7,114 bases of DNA from Prevotellaceae bacterium (GCA_031264875.1 JAISDK010000283.1:1-7114); one strand, 5' to 3'. Shown: positions 1 to 6,128, numbered from the stretch's first letter. Numbers and translations: made by a program. Notes: generated by a model not told the origin, from the letters alone.

Positions 1-399
1 AAAACGGGCGAAATTGTAAAATTACCTATGCATCCTATTATCAAAGAAATATTGAAAAAATACGATGGAAATTTTCCACAATATAATTCGTCACAACAAA
101 ATTTTAATAAGGTAATTAAAAATATCTGCAAAAAAACTCATATTAACGATGAAATATTATGGGAAAGAACAATAGGAAAAAAAATCGTAAAAAAACGCAT
201 TCCTCGGTATAAATTGGTTGCATCGCATACAGCCCGTCGTTCATTTGCAACAAATGCATATCTTGAAGGTATTCCTACTGCACGGATAATGTTAATGACT
301 GGACATAAAACGGAAAGTGCTTTTTTCGGATATATACGAATAAATAAAACCGAAAATGCGAAAATATTATCGGAACATGCGTTCTTTAGGGAAATTTAA
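1..399 (+). CDS. Tyrosine recombinase / integrase, C-terminal catalytic part (5' end outside window)
   Basis: DNA strand-exchange enzyme of the tyrosine recombinase (phage integrase) family, of the type carried by Bacteroidota integrative and conjugative elements. The frame is open from base 1, so the ATG at 28 is internal and the true start lies to the left. The first residues (KTGEIVKLP) match the beta-hairpin carrying the conserved catalytic lysine. The HxxR box is HTAR (His at 226-228, Arg at 235-237). The second His lies in MTGHKTESAF (304-306). The nucleophilic tyrosine is in FFGYIRI (331-333). The first catalytic arginine must lie upstream, off the window. The C-terminal tail after the tyrosine has a normal length and ends at a TAA, so this end is intact. 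The gene is AT-rich (about 31% GC by hand count) and rich in AAA and ATA codons, unlike the genes to its right, which points to horizontal acquisition. The family is clear; the element type and target site cannot be told. Confidence 0.92.
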   Translation, partial: KTGEIVKLPMHPIIKEILKKYDGNFPQYNSSQQNFNKVIKNICKKTHINDEILWERTIGKKIVKKRIPRYKLVASHTARRSFATNAYLEGIPTARIMLMTGHKTESAFFGYIRINKTENAKILSEHAFFREI

Positions 400-402
400 A
401 AA

Positions 403-443
403 AACCAAAAAAGCACCCGATTTTCTATTATCTAATTGGGTGC
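403..443 (-). terminator. Hairpin with long U tract on the minus strand
   Basis: Bases 413-422 pair with 434-443 in a 10-bp stem (core GCACCC/GGGTGC, one G-T pair) around an 11-base loop. Read on the minus strand, the stem is followed by six T, two G and seven T (revcomp of the A-rich 398-412), a strong intrinsic-terminator pattern. On the plus strand it is followed only by GTTTG, so leftward termination is favoured. It could stop read-through from the minus-strand operon into antisense of the integrase, and it may act weakly in the other direction for the integrase itself. Confidence 0.6.
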
Positions 444-468
444 GTTTGAAAAGATAGGTTACCAAAAA

Positions 469-576
469 ATGACGATAATTATTAGAATATTAAAATTTTG
501 GATATATTTGATTCTAATTGAAACTATTACTTCGGTTGCCCCCCTCACCGCGAATAATTCAAAATTAAGCTGTTAA
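469..576 (+). CDS. Possible 35-residue hydrophobic small protein (doubtful)
   Basis: An ATG at 469 opens a 35-codon frame ending in TAA at 574-576. The first half is strongly hydrophobic (IIIRILKFWIYLILI), like a single membrane segment or signal sequence, and the second half is polar. Eight bases after the stop begins the plus-strand hairpin with T run at 584-626, as expected if the frame were transcribed. A near-match to the Bacteroidota -7 element, TGCGTTTG at 441-448, lies 20 bases upstream of the ATG, but no convincing -33 element is seen. I recognise no family. It may equally be a chance ORF in AT-rich sequence or a remnant of a gene cut by element insertion. Confidence 0.2.
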   Translation: MTIIIRILKFWIYLILIETITSVAPLTANNSKLSC

Positions 577-583
577 AAATTGG

Positions 584-626
584 GATATCCCGCAAAAACT
601 GTAAAGGTTTTTGCGGGTATCTTTTT
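584..626 (+). terminator. Intrinsic terminator, probably usable in both directions
   Basis: An 11-bp perfect stem pairs 589-599 (CCCGCAAAAAC) with 607-617 around a 7-base loop. It is lengthened by GATA/TATC (584-587 with 618-621) past one bulged T at 588. Five T follow directly at 622-626 on the plus strand. On the minus strand a T5 run comes about a dozen bases after the stem, so it may also serve the operon ending at 729. The left foot overlaps a 10-base palindrome, GGGATATCCC (582-591). The plus-strand transcript it serves is unclear: the integrase ends 185 bases upstream, and the only nearer frame is the doubtful one ending at 576. Confidence 0.7.
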
Positions 627-728
627 AAACATGACAGGAAGATTGAACATTCCCATATACCTGAGTTCGGGATAAGAATAGCTCGTTAGGGCTTATAACT
701 CGCGTTTCTGCATAACATGAATAAATAA

Positions 729-1658
729 TCAGCGAAAGCTGAAAGTATATTCGTAATCCGTTGGATTTTTAGCTACTATTACGTTATGTATTTTAACGGT
801 ATAAGACACATTTTTTGCAAGTCCCTGCACTTGCCATTGAAGACTGTTGGGCAGTCCATAATCATCGTTATAATCGTAACTGATACTGCCCTCTACTATA
901 TCCAGTATTTGAGATCCCACGCTCACTTCGACGGTAGCTTCGGAAAAATCGACATTAGACTCGCCATTACTCGATTTAGAATTGATGCTATGAAGAACCG
1001 AAAAGCTCAGAAATGAATTGGCATCAAAGAGTTTGGCGCTGTATATTCCTTGAGGGTATGCCACATACGATATATTGTATTCGCTGAGATCCACGTCGCC
1101 ATATCCGGGTATCAGCATCGCTGACGATACATATTTAAATTCGCCCTTTATCGCCGTTCCTATGATTCTTCCGAATGTAATGTATTTCAGAAACGGGTCT
1201 AATATGCGACGCCGGCAGTTGATATTTCCGGAATTTAATTCAGTCATCCAGTCGTTCACATGAATTTCTGACGAGGGCCATTTTGCGGTGGCGCTACCCC
1301 ACAAGCTGCGGTTTCCGTTGGCACATTCCTGAGCGGCATTTTTCGAATAGCATTTATACAAATCAGTTACAGTTCCGGAAATATCAGCATTTGCCGCGCC
1401 GATCAAGGCGGCATCCTGAGCAAGATTGTCTTTTCTTGCATCATACTCAACGGCAGGCAAATTATGTGTTGTCCTCACGCTGTTTATATAGGCCAACACT
1501 TTCTGTTTTTCAATTTCCGACAGGGAACCTGGCGTACAGTTGGCTATGTTTGGCACAATTTCATACAATGGATCCGCTACGGTGGACAATTCTCCGTTTG
1601 TACAGGACAAAAGAAGTGAACTTAAGATAAATACCGAAAATAATTTAAGAATTCTCAT
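729..1658 (-). CDS. CAP-domain (SCP/PR-1-like) lipoprotein
   Basis: Predicted lipoprotein of 309 residues with a bacterial CAP (cysteine-rich secretory/antigen 5/PR-1) domain. Residues 1-18 form a lipoprotein signal peptide ending LLLSC, with Cys19 as the lipidated residue. The CAP fold spans about 48-205. Its first helix carries INSVRTTHNLPAVEYD (58-73), and a later block, NCRRRILDP (147-155), matches the family's GHRR.(L/I)LDP motif but with Cys in place of His. The C-terminal 100 residues look like a beta-sandwich (alternating hydrophobic strands, last strand YEYTFSF). Four cysteines remain after lipidation (41, 103, 112, 148), enough for two disulfides. The ATG at 1658 lies 3 bases after the stop of the upstream GH3-fusion gene, so the two are almost certainly co-transcribed and perhaps translationally coupled. 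A short hairpin, TCAGC-TTTC-GCTGA, overlaps the stop codon. Bacterial CAP proteins have few assigned activities; a peptidoglycan or envelope role is suggested only by context. Confidence 0.85.
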   Translation of the reverse strand: MRILKLFSVFILSSLLLSCTNGELSTVADPLYEIVPNIANCTPGSLSEIEKQKVLAYINSVRTTHNLPAVEYDARKDNLAQDAALIGAANADISGTVTDLYKCYSKNAAQECANGNRSLWGSATAKWPSSEIHVNDWMTELNSGNINCRRRILDPFLKYITFGRIIGTAIKGEFKYVSSAMLIPGYGDVDLSEYNISYVAYPQGIYSAKLFDANSFLSFSVLHSINSKSSNGESNVDFSEATVEVSVGSQILDIVEGSISYDYNDDYGLPNSLQWQVQGLAKNVSYTVKIHNVIVAKNPTDYEYTFSFR

Positions 1659-1661
1659 GAC

Positions 1662-4600
1662 TTATTTTTTTATATTGTTTACTAATAAAATATTGTTTTT
1701 CGCGTCAATAGTCCGTATAAGCCTTGCAAAGATTTCGCTTCTTATTCCAAGTTTCGACAGCTTGTTGTTGTCTGTCGAAGGATTTATTCTGTTTGAAAGA
1801 AATATAAAAATAAGATCGCGTTCGGGGTCTATCCAAACCATTGTTCCCGTAAATCCCGTATGACCATAACTTTGCAATGATGCTTCTTCGCAGATAGGGC
1901 TTTTTTTACTGCGGTCGGGGTCTTTTTTATCGAAACCGAGTCCACGCCTGTTACCCTGTTTACAGTTGGCACAGGAAGTAAATTCGGCTATTGTTTCTTC
2001 TGTAAGATAACGTATTCCGCCATAAACGCCTCCGTTAAGATACATCTGATACAGTTTTAGCAAATCATTGGCGTTGCTGAACAGTCCGGCATGTCCCGAC
2101 ACTCCGCCACTTAACGAGGCAGACTGGTCGTGGACATATCCCCGCAACAACTGCTTTCTGAACAACATATCATTTTCGGTAGGAGGAATATCGCTGGCCG
2201 GAATCCTTTCTAAAGGGAGATATCCCGTACGGTTCATTCCCATAGGTTCATAGAACAGTATCCGTGACAGTTTGTCCTCCGACATGCCGTACATCGATTC
2301 TATCAAACGCTGCATGTATATGAATCCCAAATCACTGTAGCGATAAGTAGTATTCATCAAAGTGCAGGTATCCATTTCGGCATATATATTTTCACGTAAT
2401 TCCGTGGAACCGTAAAGGTTATTTGCAACAGGCAGAACAAATTTCTCTGTTTTTTTGGTCGAAAAGAAATTTCTGTCCAGTCTGTAATCGTTTTTCATAT
2501 ATCTGCCCGCCCCCGGAATCGGAATATTAAACTCCGCAGTCTTTCTATTTGATATAGCCGATTTTCCGTCGGGCGTAACAAAATACCTGTAATAAAAAGG
2601 CAGCCATGACGGCAATCCTGACTGGTGCAGCAATATATCCCTTATATTCAAATCGCCCTTGTTTTCGCGCGAATGCATGGAGACATAGCTGTTCAGGGGA
2701 TTGCTGAGATTCACGATTTTCTCATCGACCATACGCATCACCAGAGGCAAGGTTGCCGCCACTTTTGTCACCGAAGCAACATCGTACACGTCCGAAATTT
2801 TAACTTTTGGAGAAGTCCTGTCATAAGTATGATTTCCAAATGCCTTGCAGTAAAATACTTCTCCCCTGTGTGCAGCTATTACCTGGCAGCCGGGAAAGGC
2901 CTTTTGCCTGATTCCCGCCATCACTATGGAATCTATGCTTTTCAATGATTCGCGGGATATTCCCGTTTCTTCGGGTAGAACATATTTCAAGCGTATGGAG
3001 TTAAAAGTCTCCAGTCCGTAACCTTCGTAGAACTCTCTGGCTGTAACCGGCATCTTTCCCGAAAAGGGTTTTCCGCCGAATATCATTTGCGCCGTTCGGT
3101 CCTGCACTTCGTCATCATTACTGTGAGCCACAATCACGGAACCCGCAGACAAATTAAAGGATTCTATATACGAAAGAAAATATGGCGAACCGAAATATGC
3201 CAGTACTATCTCTTTGTCGGGCAATTCGTTTTTCAGCAAATCGAAAACCGGCTTACTCACTCCGTACTGCTTGACCGGGCTCGTACTTGTTGCGTGATAT
3301 CCAACGATAATCACGTCGCAGTCGCTTAACTTATTCCTGATACCGGTGATTTCCTGTGCCGTGGGAATGACAGAAACCCCGCATTTGGCAGATATGCCGG
3401 CATACATGGAAAGCCTGTCCGAAAAAACATTTCCCATATCAAGACCTCCAACAGCTATATAGCCGTATTGATGTTTGTCTATATCCCTTAAAGGCAGCAT
3501 ATCATTCCTGTTTTTGACAAGAATGACGGAGTTTTCCACCAGCTTGTTTTTCAGCGCTTGCGCTTCGGGTGAGTTGATACGGTTTCTTATTCCTTTTGTA
3601 TTCAGAGGAGTAAATTTTGTTAATCCTGTACGGTATTTGGCAGTCAGAATTTTCCTGCATTTTTCATCTATTATTTCCTGAGTAATTTCTCCATTTTTAA
3701 CGGCTTGTTCAATTGCAAGAATATTACTCTCTATATCGTAGGGCATCAGCAGTATATCGTGACCGGCTTTCAAGGCTTCAAGGGCAACGTTCCTGTTGCC
3801 GGCATAATTTTTCACTCCGCTCATGTTCAGTGCATCGCTTATTACCAAACCCTGAAACGCCATTTCGTCATGCAGCACATTCTGTATTACGCTTTTCGAA
3901 ATTGATGCGGGAACTTCTACACTGGAATTTTCGAGCGATTTGGCATAGAGGTGGCCAATCATAATCATTGCTATTCCCTCGTCTATAAGTTTTTTGAAAG
4001 GTTTAAATTCAATAGAGTCCAGACGTTCCTTCGAATGGTCGAGTACCGGCAACAGTTTATGCGAATCAATATCGGTATCTCCATGTCCGGGAAAATGTTT
4101 TGCACAGGCTATCACGCCATTATCCTGCATTCCTTCCATAAGGGCTATACCTTTTGCCGAAACTTCGACAGGATTTTCACCAAACGAACGGTAGTTGATC
4201 ACAGGATTATCGGAGTTGTTGTTTACGTCAACAACGGGAGCAAAATTGATATTGACTCCCAGCAGTTTGCATTGCCGTGCAATTTCTGCTCCAAGCTCAT
4301 AAATCAGGTTGTTATCCCTGATAGAGCCCAGCGCCATTTGGCGTGGAAAGGAGATAACGTCCTTAAGCCTCATACCGACCCCCCATTCCGCATCCATACT
4401 TATAATTAAAGGTATCCTCGAAACGGACTGGTACAGGTTGGTCAATTCCGCCTGTTTTTCGGGAGTACCCTGAAAGAATATCAATCCGCCGATATGATAG
4501 TCGGTAATTCCTCTTTTTACCGAATTTTCGTGTTTTTCATCGAGATTGGAGTATGCCGCCATCATGAAAAGTTGAGCAAGACGGTCGCGAGGATTAAGCG

Positions 4601-4763
4601 TAAGCATAATGGAATCAACCCACTTCATTTCTTCGGGAGACTTAGGAGCCGCTATATATTTAGTATGCCTTATGTGTCTGCCTTCGGGCGTCGAATCAAG
4701 CTCGAGTACGGAAATGAACAGTAAAATACAGATAAAAAATATCCTGTTTTTAAACGATATCAT
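1662..4763 (-). CDS. Exported bifunctional GH3 beta-N-acetylglucosaminidase (NagZ-like) / serine hydrolase (beta-lactamase family, AmiE-like)
   Basis: Fusion protein of 1033 residues. An N-terminal hydrophobic segment (about 7-22) without a lipobox directs export. The GH3 barrel follows: KHFPGHGDTDIDSH (222-235) is the NagZ signature, whose Asp233-His235 pair is the expected general acid/base, and SDALNM holds the nucleophile Asp310. A GH3 C-terminal alpha/beta domain runs to about 580. From about 600 comes a PF00144 serine hydrolase with SVTK (Ser664, Lys667), YSD (809-811) and HTG (968-970). NagZ removes GlcNAc from muropeptides; AmiE, a PF00144 member in Bacillus, cleaves the MurNAc-L-Ala bond. 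The fusion probably does both in the periplasm, although the serine hydrolase could be an esterase or peptidase instead. I chose the ATG at 4763: a longer reading from a TTG at 4796 would start inside the promoter. It heads an operon with the CAP lipoprotein gene 3 bases downstream. Confidence 0.92.
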   Translation of the reverse strand: MISFKNRIFFICILLFISVLELDSTPEGRHIRHTKYIAAPKSPEEMKWVDSIMLTLNPRDRLAQLFMMAAYSNLDEKHENSVKRGITDYHIGGLIFFQGTPEKQAELTNLYQSVSRIPLIISMDAEWGVGMRLKDVISFPRQMALGSIRDNNLIYELGAEIARQCKLLGVNINFAPVVDVNNNSDNPVINYRSFGENPVEVSAKGIALMEGMQDNGVIACAKHFPGHGDTDIDSHKLLPVLDHSKERLDSIEFKPFKKLIDEGIAMIMIGHLYAKSLENSSVEVPASISKSVIQNVLHDEMAFQGLVISDALNMSGVKNYAGNRNVALEALKAGHDILLMPYDIESNILAIEQAVKNGEITQEIIDEKCRKILTAKYRTGLTKFTPLNTKGIRNRINSPEAQALKNKLVENSVILVKNRNDMLPLRDIDKHQYGYIAVGGLDMGNVFSDRLSMYAGISAKCGVSVIPTAQEITGIRNKLSDCDVIIVGYHATSTSPVKQYGVSKPVFDLLKNELPDKEIVLAYFGSPYFLSYIESFNLSAGSVIVAHSNDDEVQDRTAQMIFGGKPFSGKMPVTAREFYEGYGLETFNSIRLKYVLPEETGISRESLKSIDSIVMAGIRQKAFPGCQVIAAHRGEVFYCKAFGNHTYDRTSPKVKISDVYDVASVTKVAATLPLVMRMVDEKIVNLSNPLNSYVSMHSRENKGDLNIRDILLHQSGLPSWLPFYYRYFVTPDGKSAISNRKTAEFNIPIPGAGRYMKNDYRLDRNFFSTKKTEKFVLPVANNLYGSTELRENIYAEMDTCTLMNTTYRYSDLGFIYMQRLIESMYGMSEDKLSRILFYEPMGMNRTGYLPLERIPASDIPPTENDMLFRKQLLRGYVHDQSASLSGGVSGHAGLFSNANDLLKLYQMYLNGGVYGGIRYLTEETIAEFTSCANCKQGNRRGLGFDKKDPDRSKKSPICEEASLQSYGHTGFTGTMVWIDPERDLIFIFLSNRINPSTDNNKLSKLGIRSEIFARLIRTIDAKNNILLVNNIKK

Positions 4764-4778
4764 AGTGTATAAATAATC

Positions 4779-4825
4779 AAAATTTATCGCGGGCAAAGGT
4801 AAGTGATTGCATGTTTACTTTAAAC
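4779..4825 (-). promoter_or_regulatory. Bacteroidota-type promoter of the GH3-fusion operon
   Basis: On the minus strand TACCTTTG (4801-4794) is a full match to the Bacteroidota -7 element TAnnTTTG. The -33 element is less clear: TTGTTTA lies at the expected distance upstream (about 19 to 23 bases depending on register). The -7 element ends 30 bases before the ATG at 4763, giving a leader of roughly 25 bases. This fixes the start codon, since the alternative TTG at 4796 lies inside the -7 element. The core and early leader closely resemble the promoter at 5956-5976. Confidence 0.65.
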
Positions 4826-4844
4826 AATTTAACTTTATTTAATT

Positions 4845-4857
4845 TTCCGTCACGGAA
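4845..4857. promoter_or_regulatory. 13-base dyad upstream of the GH3-fusion promoter, possible operator
   Basis: TTCCGT-C-ACGGAA is a perfect inverted repeat with a single central base, standing out as GC-containing within an AT-rich stretch. Its centre is about 64 bases upstream of the inferred transcription start of the GH3-fusion operon, a distance usual for an activator site. No regulator gene is present in the window, and a single dyad of this size can occur by chance. Confidence 0.3.
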
Positions 4858-4951
4858 TAAAAATAAGGACGGAATTATTAATAAACATAGAAAGAGATGC
4901 ATAATTAAAGACAATTCTTTTTACGGTTTTAGGGAAATGTTGGAAAACATT

Positions 4952-4976
4952 AAAAACAGAATTGACAGCTGTCAAT
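4952..4976 (-). terminator. Weak intrinsic terminator at the end of the EEP gene
   Basis: A 16-base perfect palindrome, ATTGACAGCTGTCAAT (4961-4976), overlaps the TGA stop (4972-4974) of the EEP gene. As RNA it can form a 6-bp stem with an AGCU loop, followed after four bases by five U (revcomp of 4952-4956). A second small hairpin, AATGTT-GGAA-AACATT (4936-4951), comes immediately after. The stem is AT-rich, so termination may be partial, but the downstream operon has its own promoter. Confidence 0.4.
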
Positions 4977-5931
4977 CGATCTTAAAAGTACTCATTACCG
5001 CCCTGTGGTCAGAAGGATAATCCTGAATAACAATGTCGCTTTCGGGCATTTTTTCGCCTGCAATCTCGGACTTTACAGCATTTACCCGGTCGCCCCAAAA
5101 GAAAACAAAGTCAATGCGGTCTAAAACTTCCTTCTCTGCCGGCATTGACGTCCAGGTATATCCGGGATGCGATACCTCGTTGGGATGAAGTATTCTGTAT
5201 GAATCTTTCATTCCCGTCTGCTCCTGAAGTTTTTTAGTAGAGGGCCACGCTACAGGCATTTTGCACAAACCGGCAGTTGCGGCGCGTTCGGTCCAGTCCA
5301 GATGCGACGGCTCGTTGAAATCGCCGGTAAGAAAGACAGGCGTCTGTTCTGCCTGAGTCTTTTTTATCTCGGCGATGGTAAGTTCCACATCGCTTTTCCG
5401 TGCGTTCCATGCCGAAGCGACTGCCTCTTCTTCAGTGTAAAGCGTCCCGCCACAGTATTCGATACCGTTGAGCCGGTATGGTTCATACGGACAGTGATTC
5501 AAGTGCTGGTTGAACATCCATACATATTTGTTATCGCCGATTTGAAGCTTTATCCCGATTTTCGATTCGGCTGTATCGACCGCGGGATATTTGCTGATAA
5601 TGGCACAGCTTTTTCCCAATATGCTTACGTATGTGTGAACGGTACGCCAGCCCAGACTTTTGGCTATATGTGCAGCTGCATTATTCGATTCCTCCTGTAT
5701 CCCGACAATGTCGGCTCTACTCTCCCTGACTACAGCTACAGTACGGGCAAGCGAATTGCCTCCTCCTCCCCAGATATTGAAACTCATAATCCTAAGCGTA
5801 TCACCTGTTTCCGTGTGAGTATCAAGCGATGCACAGGTTGCAGGAATATTCGAAGATATTGCCGTCTCTCTGTTAGAGTAAATGTATATTGCCGATATTC
5901 CGGTCAAAACAGTTAATAATATCTTTTTCAT
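4972..5931 (-). CDS. Exported endonuclease/exonuclease/phosphatase (EEP)-fold hydrolase
   Basis: Metal-dependent phosphodiesterase/phosphatase-fold protein of 319 residues. Residues 1-19 are a positively charged, hydrophobic export signal or membrane anchor (MKKILLTVLTGISAIYIYS), with no lipobox at the following cysteine (33). The EEP motifs appear in order: RIMSFNIWG (Asn52), GIQEE (Glu80, metal ligand), NQHLNH (catalytic-type His143), LTGDFNEP (Asp204, Asn206), DRIDFVF (Asp274) and PSDHRAV (Asp308, His309). All expected catalytic positions are present, so it should be active. The fold serves DNases, sphingomyelinases, inositol-phosphate phosphatases and others, and nothing here picks the substrate; export argues against intracellular DNA repair. 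The ATG at 5931 begins the signal peptide and lies 37 bases past a full -7 element. It is separated by 208 bases and a promoter from the next gene, so it is probably a single-gene unit, divergent from the DUF5686 gene. Confidence 0.9.
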   Translation of the reverse strand: MKKILLTVLTGISAIYIYSNRETAISSNIPATCASLDTHTETGDTLRIMSFNIWGGGGNSLARTVAVVRESRADIVGIQEESNNAAAHIAKSLGWRTVHTYVSILGKSCAIISKYPAVDTAESKIGIKLQIGDNKYVWMFNQHLNHCPYEPYRLNGIEYCGGTLYTEEEAVASAWNARKSDVELTIAEIKKTQAEQTPVFLTGDFNEPSHLDWTERAATAGLCKMPVAWPSTKKLQEQTGMKDSYRILHPNEVSHPGYTWTSMPAEKEVLDRIDFVFFWGDRVNAVKSEIAGEKMPESDIVIQDYPSDHRAVMSTFKID

Positions 5932-5955
5932 AATGTTTTACTATATTTATACAAT

Positions 5956-5998
5956 AAATTTAACGCGGCAAAAATAACGCTTATTTATTACATAAAAC
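5956..5998 (-). promoter_or_regulatory. Bacteroidota-type promoter of the EEP gene
   Basis: On the minus strand TATTTTTG (5976-5969) fully matches the -7 element TAnnTTTG and lies 37 bases before the ATG at 5931. No good -33 TTTG is seen; TTCG about 21 bases upstream is the closest. Its continuation GCCGCG then TTAAATTT nearly repeats the core and early leader of the promoter at 4779-4801. Confidence 0.6.
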
Positions 5999-6074
5999 GA
6001 ATTTCATTTAAACATCGTGCTTGTAATACGGATTTTTGTTCATTACACTTTCCGGATCAAGTCGAAAACACTGG

Positions 6075-6128
6075 TGTCATTGACATATAGACATAATGAT
6101 TAATGATTAACCATTAATCACTATTAAA
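6075..6128. repeat. Heptad-spaced repeat and nested dyads in the divergent promoter region
   Basis: TAATGAT occurs twice in tandem (6094-6100, 6101-6107) and is followed in the same 7-base register by two diverged copies beginning TAA (6108, 6115) and a TATTAAA (6122). Within it TGATTAATG (6097-6105) and CATTAATCA (6112-6120) form a perfect 9-bp inverted repeat around six bases. Just upstream is another dyad, TGTCA-T-TGACA (6075-6085). The block lies between two divergent genes, about 75 bases before the DUF5686 start. It could bind a regulator, but the DNA is AT-rich and no regulator is known from the window. I found no convincing promoter for the DUF5686 gene; GATTTTTG at 6031-6038 matches 7 of 8 positions of the -7 element. 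Confidence 0.4.

Larger units (their letters stand above)
400..728. other. Non-coding stretch between integrase and convergent envelope operon; candidate element boundary
   Basis: This 329-base gap separates the plus-strand recombinase from the minus-strand operon that ends at 729. It holds an A-tract plus hairpin at 403-443, a doubtful 35-codon ORF at 469-576, a strong hairpin with a T run at 584-626, and about 100 bases (627-728) where I see no gene or convincing structure. I looked for the 3' end of a tRNA or tmRNA, a common integrase target, and found no T-arm or acceptor sequence on either strand. Because element integrases usually lie beside an att site, the element end may fall here, but no repeat pair can be shown without the other end. 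Confidence 0.5.

Noticed and set aside
530..570. Possible tRNA or tmRNA 3' end as integrase target
   Set aside because: No GGTTC-type T-arm or paired acceptor stem on either strand; CGGT/ACCG around 533-550 is only a 4-bp stem.
3951..4409. 152-codon open frame on the plus strand
   Set aside because: Antisense to the NagZ-like domain of the GH3-fusion gene, including its catalytic motif; no domain of its own.
4764..4796. Longer reading of the GH3-fusion gene from a TTG codon at 4796, adding 11 residues
   Set aside because: The added residues do not improve the signal peptide and the TTG lies inside a full match to the -7 promoter element; the ATG at 4763 begins a normal signal sequence.
4811..5020. 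69-codon open frame on the plus strand, mostly in an intergenic gap
   Set aside because: It starts in the promoter region of the minus-strand operon and ends inside the EEP gene on the opposite strand; low-complexity Asn/Lys/Ile composition and no start signals.
5302..5916. 204-codon open frame on the plus strand
   Set aside because: It lies wholly antisense to the EEP gene, whose ordered catalytic motifs prove the minus strand; the plus-strand product is Cys/Arg/Tyr-rich with no recognisable domain.
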